A stretch of 64,000 nucleotides of DNA from Antedon bifida (lineage: Eukaryota; Echinodermata; Crinoidea; Comatulida; Antedonidae), in the NCBI GenBank assembly GCA_963402885.1, contig OY727098.1:17904717-17968716 (forward strand). Reading direction: 5' to 3'. Shown piece by piece: positions 35,601-62,882 of this stretch (position 1 is the first letter of the stretch; every line of letters begins with the position of its first letter). The notes under the pieces were generated by a model. That model searched no databases. It saw only the letters and a program-made list of their open reading frames with translations, and had not been told where the DNA came from. The translations under genes and the position numbers were made by a program.

Positions 35601-37044
35601 TTGCTTTTTAACGAATAACTTGATATGCAAAAAACACTGGTACATTTATTTTCTATACAGGTGAAATGCAGAAATTCAACTTTATTATAATTAAATAATT
35701 ATGTTTTTCAGTCAACTCTGACTATCCTGAATACCTTGGACTGGCCTAATATACTTTCTAATATTCCAATGTGTTTTTAATGGTAAATTTAGACCTCAAG
35801 GAAAGTCTATTTTGAGAGAATTTTTAGAGAGTCTTTTATTTATAATTTTTAACAATGTTTTTCCAGGATAGTTCAATCATCAATCAAAAGACTGGTCTCT
35901 CTTGGGCCCGGGGAGAGTTGATAAGAACAAATGTTTTAAATATAAATACTTTAAATCGCAACAAATAATTAGAAATAAAATGTCACTACTACTGTGATTG
36001 AAACATCAAACCTACAATAGTATCGGTTACAAGGTGTATACAGAAATTTGTTGATGTGTGTCCACAAAAAACCATTCATTGTGAACGTATCACTGCATGA
36101 AAGTAATTTGACCATTCTGTGGTCACTATGAGTTACTATACTGTGTACTGTTTAAAACTAAGTTACATTGGCACTATTGTCACAGAGAATTAAGTAAACA
36201 TTGACAATGGGTAACTATGTACGTAGACTTGTAATACCTCGTAAATGGATACAGTACTGGTATTTGTTTACTTGAAACAGAATGGGAATAGCGAAACAAG
36301 ACCTTGAAAGATTATGTGTACGAATATTAATAAGAAATAAATAAATATTTTACACATAATGACACAGTTAATATCCAATACTGCTTAAAACAAAATTATT
36401 TTTTTAAAATTCAAGTTCACTTTAAGCACGTATCTTTAATCACCCAAACTCATTTATTATCATTGCAGTTATCTATTTTCAATTCAACAAACATTCGTTC
36501 CCGCATGATCCCCCTAAAACGATAATAATATTATTTAATCTCAATATAGGCCTACAGAAAGTAAGGAAGTGTGACATAAGCTGAAGCTTGTCAACCAACC
36601 CATACCATCAAAGCAAGTAGGGCCTAGGCATATCTGAAAAAAGAATGGTTAAGATATAATATCACTGCTCATCTTAAAAGAAGAGCAGTGAGAAACTCTT
36701 CTTAAATAAATCTTGTGACTCTTCTGGAGATTACTATAAAAATAAAATCCACAACCCTCCATATTGCATCTCAACCACCAGCAGCAAGCTAAATAAAACA
36801 TAAATTATAAGAAGATAGGTACAGGATAGCCTAGGTAGTAGGCCTAGGCTATGGCTATGCCCTAACTAAGCAAAGGAAAGCTTTGCTGTTGTTGTGTGTT
36901 GTTTCATTCAGAGTTGGTTGCATGTGTTGGTGCCCAGGCCTATAAACAATATAATGTGGTTAATGCAGTAACATAATACATAGGCTAGGATGTCACTATT
37001 ACTTACCCACAAGTGCATATTTCACAAATACACTGTCGCCCCAT
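32648..37044 (-). CDS. SAXO2: SAXO family protein (stabilizer of axonemal microtubules), four exons, complete
   Basis: A cilium and flagellum protein that binds and stabilises doublet and centriolar microtubules. Coding exons on the - strand: 37044-37007, 34690-34517, 34142-33940 and 33639-32648. They total 1,407 nt and 468 aa, close to vertebrate SAXO1. All three junctions keep frame (GG|G, AA|A, G|AT). The N-terminus MGRQCICEICTCGRHRCPH is the family's cysteine-rich signature, split by intron 1. It is followed by a series of Mn-type modules with the pattern PFDDxTxYxxDF/Y (for example PFEGSSTFTRDF, PFDDNTTFKQDF, PFDGRTSYKQDF), ending EYSVA. The gene is divergent from EFL1 and convergent with laminin. 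SAXO1 versus SAXO2 cannot be settled from sequence alone; I prefer SAXO2 because of the EFL1 neighbour. Confidence 0.93.
33765..33800. repeat. (TTA)n microsatellite in SAXO intron 3
   Basis: Simple TTATTA repeats followed by an AT-rich stretch and A-runs. Confidence 0.85.
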
Positions 37045-37263
37045 CTTGGCTGCTTTTTATTTCCTACAGAACACAGCTTTCTTGGTAAAATAATTGGATT
37101 ACGATACAACTTTTTATTGTTCACAAATTAGTCAGTTGATCACAGTAAACTAAATTCATGGAAAGAGAATCTACACCACCACCATGTACCACACAACAGT
37201 TTGTTGCTGTGCGTTTGGTTGGCAAGACAACAACAATATCAATATGTATAAGGTAGGCGTTAC

Positions 37264-37283
37264 TATTGGTTCATTTAGCCAAT
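37264..37283. promoter_or_regulatory. Inverted CCAAT-box pair near the SAXO start
   Basis: ATTGG and CCAAT face each other ten bases apart, the type of arrangement bound by NF-Y, in the divergent upstream region. Binding is not shown. Confidence 0.3.
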
Positions 37284-37728
37284 CAATTATCGCGACGATA
37301 CGCGACACGATTCCTGGTAATTGAGATAAAGGTATGGCACTCAATTTGGTGTCTGTAGAAAACTATACTAAAAAAACTATTTTGAAAAAACTATAACATT
37401 ATTTTTATTTCAAAAACACCAATCTAAAGCAATAAATTGTATGTGTGATATTAACATGTGTTTTGTTTACTAACTAGGCCTATATAAGCCTATTATAGTA
37501 AGGTACTGCTAACTATAAATAAAGGCAGGATAGGCCTTTCATAAATTATATGTGTTCATGATTGTGAAATATTTTTGTTTCACACACACAACATGTGTTT
37601 TTGGGAGTTTAGATTTATGTTATTAGTAGGGGCATAGTCTAGTCTTTATTACACACCTATGTAGGCCTGTGTATGTTTTAGATTCTGACAACTGGAAACA
37701 AAATAGAGTACGTAAGACTGGGAGATAC

Positions 37729-37935
37729 TGTAATTTCTAAGGCTAGTAGGGAGGCCTACTACTAGCCTAGCTAGGCTAGCTAGGATCGGAGGAGGTAGGC
37801 CTACTACTACTAGCCTACTAGACTAGCTAGCCATATGGACCATGCATGGAGGAGGTATAACCACGCATGGCCTACTCTACTCTAGCTAGTAGTAGTAGAT
37901 AGCTAGCCTCTCTAGCTAGTCCACTAGTAGTTACA
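37729..37935. repeat. CTAG/GGCC palindromic word cluster upstream of EFL1
   Basis: Within about 200 bp, overlapping CTAGCTAG, TAGGCCTA, TACTACTACTAGCC and related words recur many times, forming local inverted repeats. TAGGCCTA words are also frequent at 36540-37000 and 40800-40900. Confidence 0.7.
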
Positions 37936-38199
37936 CTGACTGAGGCCCTACTGGTTACACCGATGTTGGGAAATTCGGCAAACTTTTTTAGACAAAACAT
38001 TTTCAAAAACTTTTTGTAATTCATTTATTCGCCGCGCCAGCAGAGAGCGTACATCATAATTTTCAGTATTTTTTATCGTTTTTTTTTAGTTTTTAATTTA
38101 AGAGAGATTATTTAGAGGGTTAGGTTTTTAATATTTAGGAACAAGTTTTAATTTTTAGGAACGAGTTTTATATTTAGGTACGAGTTTTAGGAATGCAAT

Positions 38200-38391
38200 T
38201 TATAATTACCGTACCTTTAGTTTTTACCGTATCTTTAGCCACAGCGATTTTTTATCCGGACCGATTTCATCGACACCCCGTCGTTACAACAGGTATGGTT
38301 GGTAGTACAGTACAATGTGAATTGTATTTCAAAGTTAGAGCCTATTGTTATTACAAGAAATGAATTGTTCTTTTTAAACTCTATATTTAGG
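38200..38391 (+). other. EFL1: Probable 5' UTR splice of EFL1
   Basis: A non-coding exon appears to end at 38292 (AACAG|GTATGG), and the next exon begins at 38391 after CTATATTTAG, one base before the ATG at 38392. The transcription start is unknown. An in-frame upstream extension exists, but it crosses the acceptor and is not homologous to EFL1. Confidence 0.5.
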
Positions 38392-53234
<14,843 letters not shown>

Positions 53235-54090
53235 GGACAAGTTGTACAGTATTTGGTTTGTATTTGAGATTAAAACTGGTGTTTATCTCAAGCATATTAT
53301 ACAAAACTACTAAACTTCCGATTTTGTCTTGGATTTTAACAAATATTATGGTGCTATGGAGCAACAAAACTTGGCATAAAAATTGCAAATTTTACGTAGC
53401 TTATTCCACAAGTTAGAAATGAAATTGGGTTTATTTAAGATGAGTCAGTGAAATTATTATGGGCTAAATACAGACAAAATATAATTTTGTCTAAAAAAAC
53501 ATTCTAAAAACAAACATGAAATCTGGAATTCATTATCTAGAAATGATGACCTAATAATTTAAATCATGATATTAAATATGTACCCTATAGGAACATAATA
53601 TATAGAACTCTTGTACTTTATTCATACTGAAATCAACTAAAAAAAAATCATTTCATATTTCTCATTTCATACTAAAAACAACTAAAGAATTACATTATAA
53701 TAATAAAATATAGCTATTCATAGGTGTACTATTAAGCACATTAACAATTCATGTGAAAGCATGTATCATCAAAACTATTAAACATTAATATAAATGATCT
53801 AAAATAAATATATCTAAAAACAATTGCTATACCATTTTTAGGGATCTAAGCATTTTATGATATATATTCTATTTAGTGTCTCAAAAATCAAATTTTACTG
53901 AGGGTGTTTCAATTTATCCAGAATATAATATTTCTGTGATATATTGATAGTATCCTATATTCACATTGCCTCGTCCTTTGAATGAGACATACAGCTGTTG
54001 ATCCTGTATAAATACATTGCACATGTGCATGATAAGAACTTAAGTTAACTATTAGAAAAGAGTAAGGGATTGTGTCTCCTGATACACATG
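53235..54090 (+). other. EFL1 3' UTR and downstream AT-rich DNA
   Basis: No coding potential. Several AATAAA-like words occur (for example in CTAAAATAAATAT near 53800), so the polyadenylation site cannot be fixed from sequence. Confidence 0.4.
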
Positions 54091-54092
54091 GT

Positions 54093-54370
54093 CCTTTACT
54101 GGTCCCTCTGGGAGAATAGACTGTACTAAAAGGTTACCCAGTATAAAGGTAAAGGTCCCATATTCAATTCTGAACACAGGGTAATGAGCTCATTTTACTA
54201 AGGCTTGGCATTATGTGGTAGGGTGGCCAGTTCCTTTCCACGCCGCCTTATCCTCCCTAGTATTTTCAACCAGGTTACAGCTGAGTAGACTGGAAGTTGT
54301 CAGGAATTGAACCAAGATATGACAGCCAAGTGTCCTGTCCACTGGACTACCTAACTCTTAAACCCAATAT
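54093..54370 (-). repeat. tRNA-derived SINE, - strand
   Basis: The - strand reads GTTAGGTAGTCCAGTGGACAG (A box), then TTGGTTCAATTCC (B box), followed by a body with GGTGGCCACCCTACC-like words and an end containing ACTGGGTAACC. It lies downstream of EFL1. Confidence 0.6.
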
Positions 54371-54989
54371 ATAGAAGAGATAAATCAAACATTGCAAAAT
54401 ATACATTAGACAACCATTTTCCTATTTCTACTGTACATGCCATGCACATTGTTTTATATGAAAATTAAATATAGAATGATCCAATGCATCGATTTTAAAA
54501 GATATCTAGGGGTATTTTTTTCATAATTTTAAGTACATTTGTATTTTGGTGCATCCTGTACACTGAATATATTTGAATATTAAAACAAAACAAATAAATA
54601 GAAATTATTTGCTTTTTATCTAATCTGTCAATTGTTTTTAAGATAAATTATGTTTATAGATAGCTCATGTTTTTAAAGAATATTTTTTTTATTTAGAATT
54701 GAAGTATTATGTTTCCAAAACAAAACAGATAACCATTAGGGACATAAGTTTACCATTGATCTAACTGAGATTTAAACATTATTACATGCTAAGCCTTACC
54801 ATCGGTGATTCTGGTTGTCTTTTCCAGTCAATACTCCTCCTTAGTACTACAAAGACTTGAAGAGTCATTGGCCAGGGCTTTAACAGTAATCAGAGGGCTT
54901 CAACACTAGTTATAATTACTCAACAATTTGGAAGAGAAGATTACTAGTCTGCAAGCATTCCTTTGAGACATCAAAGTCTCATTATATCC

Positions 54990-55380
54990 TATGGCGGTAG
55001 ATGATGACTGGAAAATGACCTATGACCTAGTTATTAACTTGGCTAACAAAAGGTTAAGAATGATGACCAACATGTAATAGCTGTATGCGAGTCTCTAATG
55101 TCCGCTTTTGGATTTTTTTTCCATTCATTTATGCCTTATGTTTTTTTCTTGTCTTATTCTTAGGGCGGTAGCTGATGACTGCAAAATGACCTATGGCCTA
55201 GTTATTAACTTGGCTAACAAAAGATTATGTATGATGAGCTAACATTACAGTGTATGTTAGTTTCTATTCGCGCTTTGTATTTTTACACTATTCCTGTTTT
55301 TTATTATTATTTTGTTACGGTGATAGCTGTTCTGGAAAATGATTACTGTAGTTGTTAGTTATTAACAAAAGGTTGTTTTT
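54990..55380 (+). repeat. Three degenerate tandem copies of a unit of about 160-170 bp
   Basis: GGCGGTAGATGATGACTGG...TTATTAACTTGGCTAACAAAAGG starts at about 54994, 55163 and 55319; each copy ends in a T-rich part. Copy 3 is the most diverged. Confidence 0.75.
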
Positions 55381-56671
55381 TTCTTATTTTTTATTCCTTT
55401 ATTTTCCTTATCTATTCCTACCATTTTCTTATGCTTTTCCTATCACTTTGCATGGTTTTTTATATGCCTTTTGTTTAACTTTCTTTCCATTTCTACCGTT
55501 TCCCTATTCTATTTTTATCTTTTCCCATACTATCTCATTCATATCTTTTTGCTATGATTCTATAAGGTTTTTGGTCTTTGTCATTTTGCAATCCTAGGCT
55601 ATAAACTGAGCATTTTAAATGTACAGTATTCATTTATTGTTTGGAAACAGAGGCCCCTTTGATATCTTCCTGTTCTACTTATTGAATAGCAGAAATAGAC
55701 ACTTCTTTTAATAATAATAATGAATATTCATGAGAACAAAAAAATTATTATTATTATTGTTCCCAAAGGCATCATCTGGCAAGGTTAATACAGCAGGTTT
55801 CTATGAAAAGACCCAATGGAAAACATAGAGCCCACTCATTTCCCCGATAAGTCAGATTTTCCGTTGAAAAGTCACATTATGTGATTTAGTCGTAAATTAG
55901 CTTACTATTAGCATTTCTGTGTTGGCAACTATTACGGTTTGACAAGCACGAAAGATAAGGCACAACTTTGATGCTAAACAGCGAATTTCAACATCAAGTT
56001 TAGTGACCAGTGACCTCGTATACAATAATTATTTACTGCTGTACGTTCATAGAACGGAGTATCATTGACAAATTATAAAGTTGTGTTCGCAAGCGTTTGC
56101 ATGCTTCTACTAGACTTATTGGAGAAAAATACATTGTAGTAGCTAATGGTACACTTGACACTTGAGGAAATTATGGAGAATTTGAAGGGGAGCTTTATCG
56201 TACTTGTACCAGATAGACAAATAATGTTATATTTGAAATGTAGCCTTATCATAACAAGGAAGCATATGGCTTGCTTAGATCCATAGTAAAGAAACTTAAT
56301 AGGTATTTGGCCTGAAAACGTAAGACTCTGCCACTCAGAGGTGGAATGCCTTAAAATAATATTTAGATGAAGATGCCTACCTATATCCTGCACAATATTT
56401 GAATTTATCTTGCTTGTTTGAAAGTTATATCAAAATGCTTACTAGACTTCCTCAGATTTTTTATAAATTTTAATCAAGCCATATCTTAATTATCATTGCA
56501 AATATAAGTACAGTAACCAAACGACCATGATTAACATTTTTTTATTGAAAGAACACAATGCATCTATTTGATAATTATTAATTTATGTAATTTATGAAAT
56601 AATGATTAATATAATTAAAGCAATTGGAGAAGTCATAATGATGTACATGTCATATTACTGTATTATCATTA
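55381..56671. other. Intergenic DNA with no recognised feature
   Basis: A T-rich stretch (55380-55560) is followed by AT-rich unique-looking sequence. The open frame of 106 codons at 56073-56393 (- strand) has no recognisable domain or splice context. Confidence 0.5.
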
Positions 56672-57185
56672 CATAGTAATAATAATAATACATTTATATA
56701 GCGCCTTTTCAATAAAACTGTTTTTACAATACATAGCATAGTAAAAATCAAAATATTAACATATATTTAAATAATTTTTATACATTGCCTAGCATAAGAG
56801 TTAAGACAATTTACATTCCAATATAATTATATCAATTATCATAGACCTACTTTAAAATCATAAAAGAAGCATGAGATACATTACAACATTAAAACCTGAA
56901 AAAATCCTTATTTATTGATGCGAGAGGTTAGTGTCCTAAAAAAAACGGATAGGCTTTGCGAAACATACGTTTTTAATTTAGTTTTAAAGGCGTTCAGTGA
57001 TACAATTTCTTTAAGTTCAGCGGGGAGGGGATTCCAAAGTGTGGGTGCAGCATTTGCGAAACTTCTCTTTTCAAGGGTTTTCAACATTCTACCTTTGGGA
57101 TAATTCAATAACGACCTTAAATTATGTTTTGATGATTTAGTGTGTAAAAGGTCAGCAAGATATACGGGACCAATAAAAAAAAAAA
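56672..57185 (-). pseudogene. 5'-truncated LINE: reverse transcriptase C-terminus and 3' tail
   Basis: The - strand encodes PVYLADLLHTKSSKHNLRSL, then RSFANAAPTLWNPLPAELKE and NAFKTKLKTYV, the conserved end of CR1/L2-like non-LTR reverse transcriptases. The 3' end at about 56680 is GGCGCTATATAAATGTATTA followed by (TTA)n. The upstream polyprotein is missing, so it cannot move on its own. Confidence 0.85.
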
Positions 57186-57640
57186 GTTCGTTTTATAGCA
57201 AGTATAGTTTATTAGTCATTACATCTTTTAATGATTAATTTCTCCCAATATGTTACCATTCAGTTATAATTATTCTTACCAACATCTGTTATTGATTATA
57301 AGCTTGTTTCATAATTAATTCAGCCTATTTCAAGGATTTTGAAAGAAGATTTAATTAAACATGTTGCTGATCAACATAAAGGGTTTAACTTACAAATATA
57401 GGACATGTAAATAACAGGTTACCCCTTTTCTCTCCGATGAAATGTTGTTTAATTGATTAAAGTCTGCCCTGAAATTGTTTATCCTTTTCTTGATTCTTTT
57501 GTCTTTTTGATGTTTGACTGCAATGATTTACTTTTTAATGAATTTTGTTTTTAAATTGTTATTGCCTGACTTAAAATTACATTAATTGAACTAGATTGTA
57601 TGCGAGCGATGCACAATTGTGATGAAATTTTTTTTTTTTT
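57186..57640. other. Intergenic DNA with no recognised feature
   Basis: AT-rich; I see no repeat, exon or RNA structure. Confidence 0.4.
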
Positions 57641-58190
57641 TAAAGATGTATTGTCCCTTCAAACACAAAAAAATGAAGGTCAAAATATTCTAAATTTAAA
57701 TTGGCCATATCAAAGTAATATTAAAGTTATTCACTTTAAGTCAAAAATTTGAGCTAAAAGCAACAAGTTTACGTAATTAACATGAAAATTAGTTTGAGTA
57801 CATTTCGTCTGGAAAATCGTCACGAGCGAAAGTAAACAAAGATTTCAAACCACGGGTACACATTATGCATATGCTAATTAGGATTGTCTACAACTCGTCA
57901 CGGTTGAGAAGGTATTTTCACACAGATCGTGAGGAAGTTTTATGATTATGCATACAGAGTAGCCAAACAAGCGCGTTTCATTATGGGGTATGTTTTGATC
58001 GAAAACTTTGACTGGAAGTCAGAGTTATTTTTTTAACAAAAAAACGTCTATTTCAGTTAAATGATTTTTTTTTTGAGAAATTTTTGGTGATAGTTAATAA
58101 CTATTATGATACTTCAAAATGACCCACCTTTATTCGAAATCTGTTATTTTTTATTTTTTTGGAATTAGTCAAAGGGACAATACATCTTTA
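57641..58190. mobile_element. MITE-B, full-length copy, 550 bp with 19-bp terminal inverted repeats
   Basis: TAAAGATGTATTGTCCCTT at 57641-57659 is exactly inverted at 58172-58190 (AAGGGACAATACATCTTTA). The interior is AT-rich without an open frame. The same ends, on shorter bodies, occur at 38504 and (degraded) 6245. Confidence 0.85.
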
Positions 58191-58730
58191 AGTTTAGTAC
58201 GTTGAAGTTTTGTTTTATATCTGGTTTAAACTTCTGGCAGGTTATGTGGTTAGAAATGAGTTTGTGCAAATTGTATTTTTTTTATTAGGACCACAAAGCA
58301 TTCATGTTAAAACATCTTATTATGATGGGTTCCAGTCTTCTTTTAGTACATTTAAGTATGTAGAAATAGTAGTGCAATGATTTAAGCGATACAAACTAAA
58401 TGTTAATTGAAACAGTTAAATTGAAAGTGCCTTGGAACCTAGACTGTTGACCAGACGATTGCTAAACAATTAAATCCTCATTGAGAGGAAACATAGAAAC
58501 TTTGGTCAAAACTTGAGACATACTTACGTATGACTACTACGCCCATATGTTAATAACTGATGCTTAACATAGTGTAATGTCTAAATTATGTAGGGATTTG
58601 GTTCAAGGAAGGAAGTGAGTTTTCCACCTGACCACATCATTTCAAACTTGGTTGTAGACAAACATTTTTAATTCATTATGGAAAATATTTGTATAGAACA
58701 ATTTTGTCTTGTTTTGAATGTATGAATACT
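58191..58730. other. Intergenic DNA with no recognised feature
   Basis: AT-rich; no repeat or gene seen before the satellite begins. Confidence 0.4.
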
Positions 58731-58739
58731 ATATCATAT

Positions 58740-61350
58740 CTTATAGTGCCATGAGACCACTTTATGTCGAAAAATAAAAAGTTTAAATTTGGGCAGGGAT
58801 TTTTTTGCAAAAATCATCCAAATTTCAATCTTTTTATTTTTCAACATAAAATGGTCCTATGGCACTATAAGATCATGATATGGCAATATACGTGCACATA
58901 TTAGTCCATAATAATTGGATTTTAAAAATGTCGAAATTTGGGTGATTTTTCAAAAAATCCCTGCACTATAGTACAGGGATTTCCTCGAAAAATGACCAAA
59001 TGTTGACCTTTTTATTTTTCGACATAAAGTGGTACAATGACACTATAAGATGATATGGTACTATACTTGCACATATAGCAATATTAGTGCGTATTAAGTG
59101 GATTTAAAAAAGGTCAAAATTTGGGTAATTTTTCAAAAAAATCCCTGTACTATAATAGCACATGGATTTTCACGCAAAAATGACCAAATGTTGACCTTTT
59201 TATTGTTCGACATAAAGTGATCACATGACACTATAAGATGATGATATAGCATTATACGTGCACATATAGCAATATTAGGACATATTAAGTGGATTTAAAA
59301 AAGGTCAAAATTTTGGTGATTTTTCCAAAAATTCCTGTACTATAGTACAGGGATTTTCTCGTAAATTGACCAAATTTTGACCTTTTTATTTATCGACATA
59401 AAGTGATCGCATGGCACTATAAGATTATGCTATAGCATTATATGTGCACATATAGCAATATTAGTACATATTAAGTGGATTTAAAAAAGGTCAACATTTT
59501 GGTGATTTTTCCAAAAATCCCTGTACTATAGTACAGGGATTTTCTCGTAAATTGACCAAATTTTGACCTTTTTATTTATCGACATAAAGTGATCGCATGA
59601 CACTATAAGATGATGATATAGCATTATATGTGCACATATAGCAATATTAGTACATATTAAGTGGATTTAAAAAAGGTCAAAATTTTAGTGATTTTTCCAA
59701 AAATCCCTGTACTATAGTACAGGGATTTTCTCGTAAATTGCCCAAATTTTGACCTTTTTATTTATCGACATAAAGTGATCCCATGGCACTATAAGATGAT
59801 GATATAGCATTATATGTGCACATATAGCAATATTAGTACATATTAAGTGGATATAAAAAAGGTCAACATTTTGGTGATTTTTCCAAAAATCCCTGTACTA
59901 TAGTACAGGGATTTTCTCGTAAATTGCCCAAATTTTGACCTTTTTATTTATCGACATAAGTGATCGCATGGCACTATAAGATGATGATATGGCATTATAC
60001 GTGCACATATAGCAATATTAGTGCATTAAGTGGATTTTAAAAAGGTCGAAATTTGGTGATTTTTCCAAAAATCCCTGTACTATAGTACAGGGATTTTCTC
60101 GTAAATTGACCAAATTTTGACCTTTTTATTTATCGACATAAAGTGATCGCATGACACTATAAGATGATGATATAGAATTATATGTGCACATATAGCAATA
60201 TTAGTACATATTAAGTGGATTTAAAAAAGGTCAAAATTTTAGTGATTTTTCCAAAAATCCCTGTACTATAGTACAGGGATTTTCTCGTAAATTGCCCAAA
60301 TTTTGACCTTTTTATTTATCGACATAAAGTGATCCCATGGCACTATAAGATGATGATATAGCATTATATGTGCACATATAGCAATATTAGTACATATTAA
60401 GTGGATATAAAAAAGGTCAACATTTTGGTGATTTTTCCAAAAATCCCTGTACTATAGTACAGGGATTTTCTCGTAAATTGCCCAAATTTTGACCTTTTTA
60501 TTTATCGACATAAGTGATCGCATGGCACTATAAGATGATGATATGGCATTATACGTGCACATATAGCAATATTAGTGCATTAAGTGGATTTTAAAAAGGT
60601 CGAAATTTGGGTGATTTTTCAAAAAATCTCTACGGTACTATAGTACAGGGATTTTCTCTTAAATTGACCAAATTTTGACCTTTTTATTTTTCGACAAAAA
60701 GTGGTCCCATGGCACTAAAAGATGATGATATGGCATTATATGTGCACATATAGCAATATTAGTGCATATTAATTGGATTTTAAAAAGTCGATACTGTACT
60801 GTACTATACTGTAGTACAGGGATTTCTCGAAAAATAACCCAAATTTTGACCTTTTTATTTTTCGACATAAAGTGATCGCATGACACTATAAGATGATGGT
60901 ATGGCGTTATACGTGCACATATAGCAATATTAGTGCATATTATTGAAGTGGATTTTAAAAATTCAAAATTTGGGTGATTTTTCAAAAAATCCCTGTACTA
61001 TTCTATCAGTACAGGGATTTTCTAAAAGAATTACACAAATGTTTACCTTTTATTTTTTTTTTACATAAAATGGTTCCATGACATTATAAGATGATTATAT
61101 AGCATTATACATGCACATATAGCAATATTATTAGTGAATAAATTGGATTTTTTTTTCGACATAAAGTGGTCCCATGACACTATAAGATAATGATTTGGCA
61201 TTATATGTGCACATATAGCAATATTAGTGCATATTAATTTGATTTTAAAAATGTATGACATATAATGCCATACCATCAGTGTCATGGGACCACTTTATGT
61301 AAAAAAATAAAAAGGTCAAAGTTTGGTAATTTTTCAATAAAATCCCTGTA
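58740..61350 (+). repeat. Satellite of about 186-bp units with an embedded three-unit higher-order repeat
   Basis: GTACAGGGATTTTCTCGTAA recurs at 59345, 59531, 59717, 59903, 60085, 60271, 60457 and 60643 (related form), spaced 186 bp except one 182. Units contain the palindrome CCCTGTACTATAGTACAGGG, CGACATAAAGTGATC and TGTGCACATATAGC. The 3-unit block 59531-60084 is repeated almost identically at 60085-60642. Outer units are more diverged, and reverse-oriented half units lie at both edges (58741-58775 and about 61255-61345). No gene. Confidence 0.95.
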
Positions 61351-61995
61351 CTCGGGAAATACATATGAACTGTCTCTTGTACTAAATATAAGTTAAAGTT
61401 AAACTTTGTTTTCACATTGGGTACACATCCATATAGCAATGGTACAACAGACATACGGACAGGAAGGAACGCATTCAACCTCAAGGTAAATATAACAGAT
61501 CTAATTAAAGCTACTACGAGGTAAAATCTAATAACATATGAACTTTTTTTGAAGGAGACAATTAACCATATGAATATTATGTAATTAATTTATCCTTCGC
61601 TAACGAAGATGACTATGGTAATCTGATTGAGAATATACGTTGCACAAAGGGGAAGTAGTTTCAATCCGCTTTGACTGTCTGTCAACGAAATGGATGGTTA
61701 TTTTTTAAATATTCTCTAGTCTATGTATAATCAGAACAAATGCATCAAATGAGTCATTGGGAAGGATTAATTTAGATAAACTTCAGTAAAATAAAGTAAT
61801 CCATAAAAAGAAAATAAAATTTTTAAAATGTAGTCACTTTAGTATAACCATACTCATAACCATACCCAACCCCACCCCCTCCCCTTCTTTTCCTTACCAC
61901 ACTGTAATTTAACAAATATACCGCCTAGAGGGTTGAGGAAAATTAGTGGGTGAGATTATAAAATATCTCTATGATTTGTGTCCAACTTTAGCCTA
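61351..61995. other. Intergenic spacer between two tandem arrays
   Basis: AT-rich, with no gene. AATTAGTGGGTGAGATTA at about 61941 resembles the start of the following minisatellite and may be its ancestral unit. Confidence 0.45.
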
Positions 61996-62882
61996 AATTA
62001 GTGGGTGGGATTACACTCAAGCATGGGATTGTACAGTGGGATTACACTCAAGCATGGGATTGTACAGTGGGATTACACTCAAACATGGGATTGCAGTACA
62101 GTGGGATTACACTCAAACATGGGATTGTACAGTGGGATTACACTCAAGCATGGGATTGCAGTACAGTGGGATTACACTCAAACATGGGATTGTACAGTGG
62201 GATTACACTCAAGCATGGGATTGCACAGTGGGATTACACTCAAACATGGGATTGTACAGTGGGATTACACTCAAACATGGGATTGCACAGTGGGATTACA
62301 CTCAAACATGGGATTGTACAGTGGGATTACACTCAAGCATGGGATTGTACAGTGGGATTACACTCAAGCATGGGATTGCACAGTGGGATTACACTCAAAC
62401 ATGGGATTGCAGTACAGTGGGATTACACTCAAACATGGGATTGTACAGTGGGATTACACTCAAGCATAGGGTTGTACAGTGGGATTACACTCAAGCATGG
62501 GATTGTACAGTGGGATTACACTCAAGCATGGGATTGCACAGTGGGATTACACTCAAACATGGGATTGTACAGTGGGATTACACTCAAGCATGGGATTGTA
62601 CAGTGGGATTACACTCAAGCATGGGATTGTACAGTGGGATTACACTCAAGCATGGGATTGTACAGTGGGATTACACTCAAGCATGGGATTGTACAGTGGG
62701 ATTACACTCAAGCATGGGATTGTACAGTGGGATTACACTCAAGCATGGGATTGTACAGTGGGATTACACTCAAGCATGGGATTGTACAGTGGGATTACAC
62801 TCAAGCATAGGATTGTACAGTGGGATTACACTCAAGCATAGGATTGTAGTGGGATTGCACTCAAGCATGGGATTGTACAGTA
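61996..62882 (+). repeat. 31-bp minisatellite, about 28 copies, open in three forward frames
   Basis: Unit GTGGGATTACACTCAAGC plus ATGGGATTGTACA (31 bp). Variants have CAAACATG, TTGCACA, and a 34-bp form with TTGCAGTACA (about 62090, 62156 and 62408). As 31 is not a multiple of 3 and no unit carries a forward stop, all three + frames stay open and give the same repeating peptide (WDYTQAWDCTVGLHSSMGLY type). There is no signal, splice or start context for a gene. Confidence 0.96.

Larger units (their letters stand above)
37045..38291. promoter_or_regulatory. Shared upstream region of the divergent SAXO and EFL1 genes
   Basis: The 1.35 kb between the two start codons must hold both promoters, unless an unseen SAXO 5' UTR intron extends it. 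It contains an inverted pair of CCAAT boxes (ATTGG at 37264-37268, CCAAT at 37279-37283) about 220 bp from the SAXO start, next to CpG-containing CGCGACGATACGCGAC, and a dense CTAG/GGCC palindromic cluster at 37729-37935. I see no convincing TATA box and no exact RFX X-box. Promoter function is inferred from gene orientation. Confidence 0.45.

Noticed and set aside
38299-38391. Upstream in-frame extension of EFL1 beyond the ATG at 38392
   Set aside because: It crosses a good acceptor (CTATATTTAG at 38390) and has no similarity to the EFL1 N-terminus.
55352-55597. Open frame rich in Phe, Leu and Tyr
   Set aside because: It comes from a T-rich low-complexity stretch.
56073-56393. 106-codon open frame on the - strand
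   Set aside because: No recognisable domain, no partner exons and ordinary AT-rich composition; compatible with chance.
60659-61484. Open frames on the - strand with repeated ICTNIAICA-type peptides
   Set aside because: They are translations of the 186-bp satellite units, frame-broken and without gene context.
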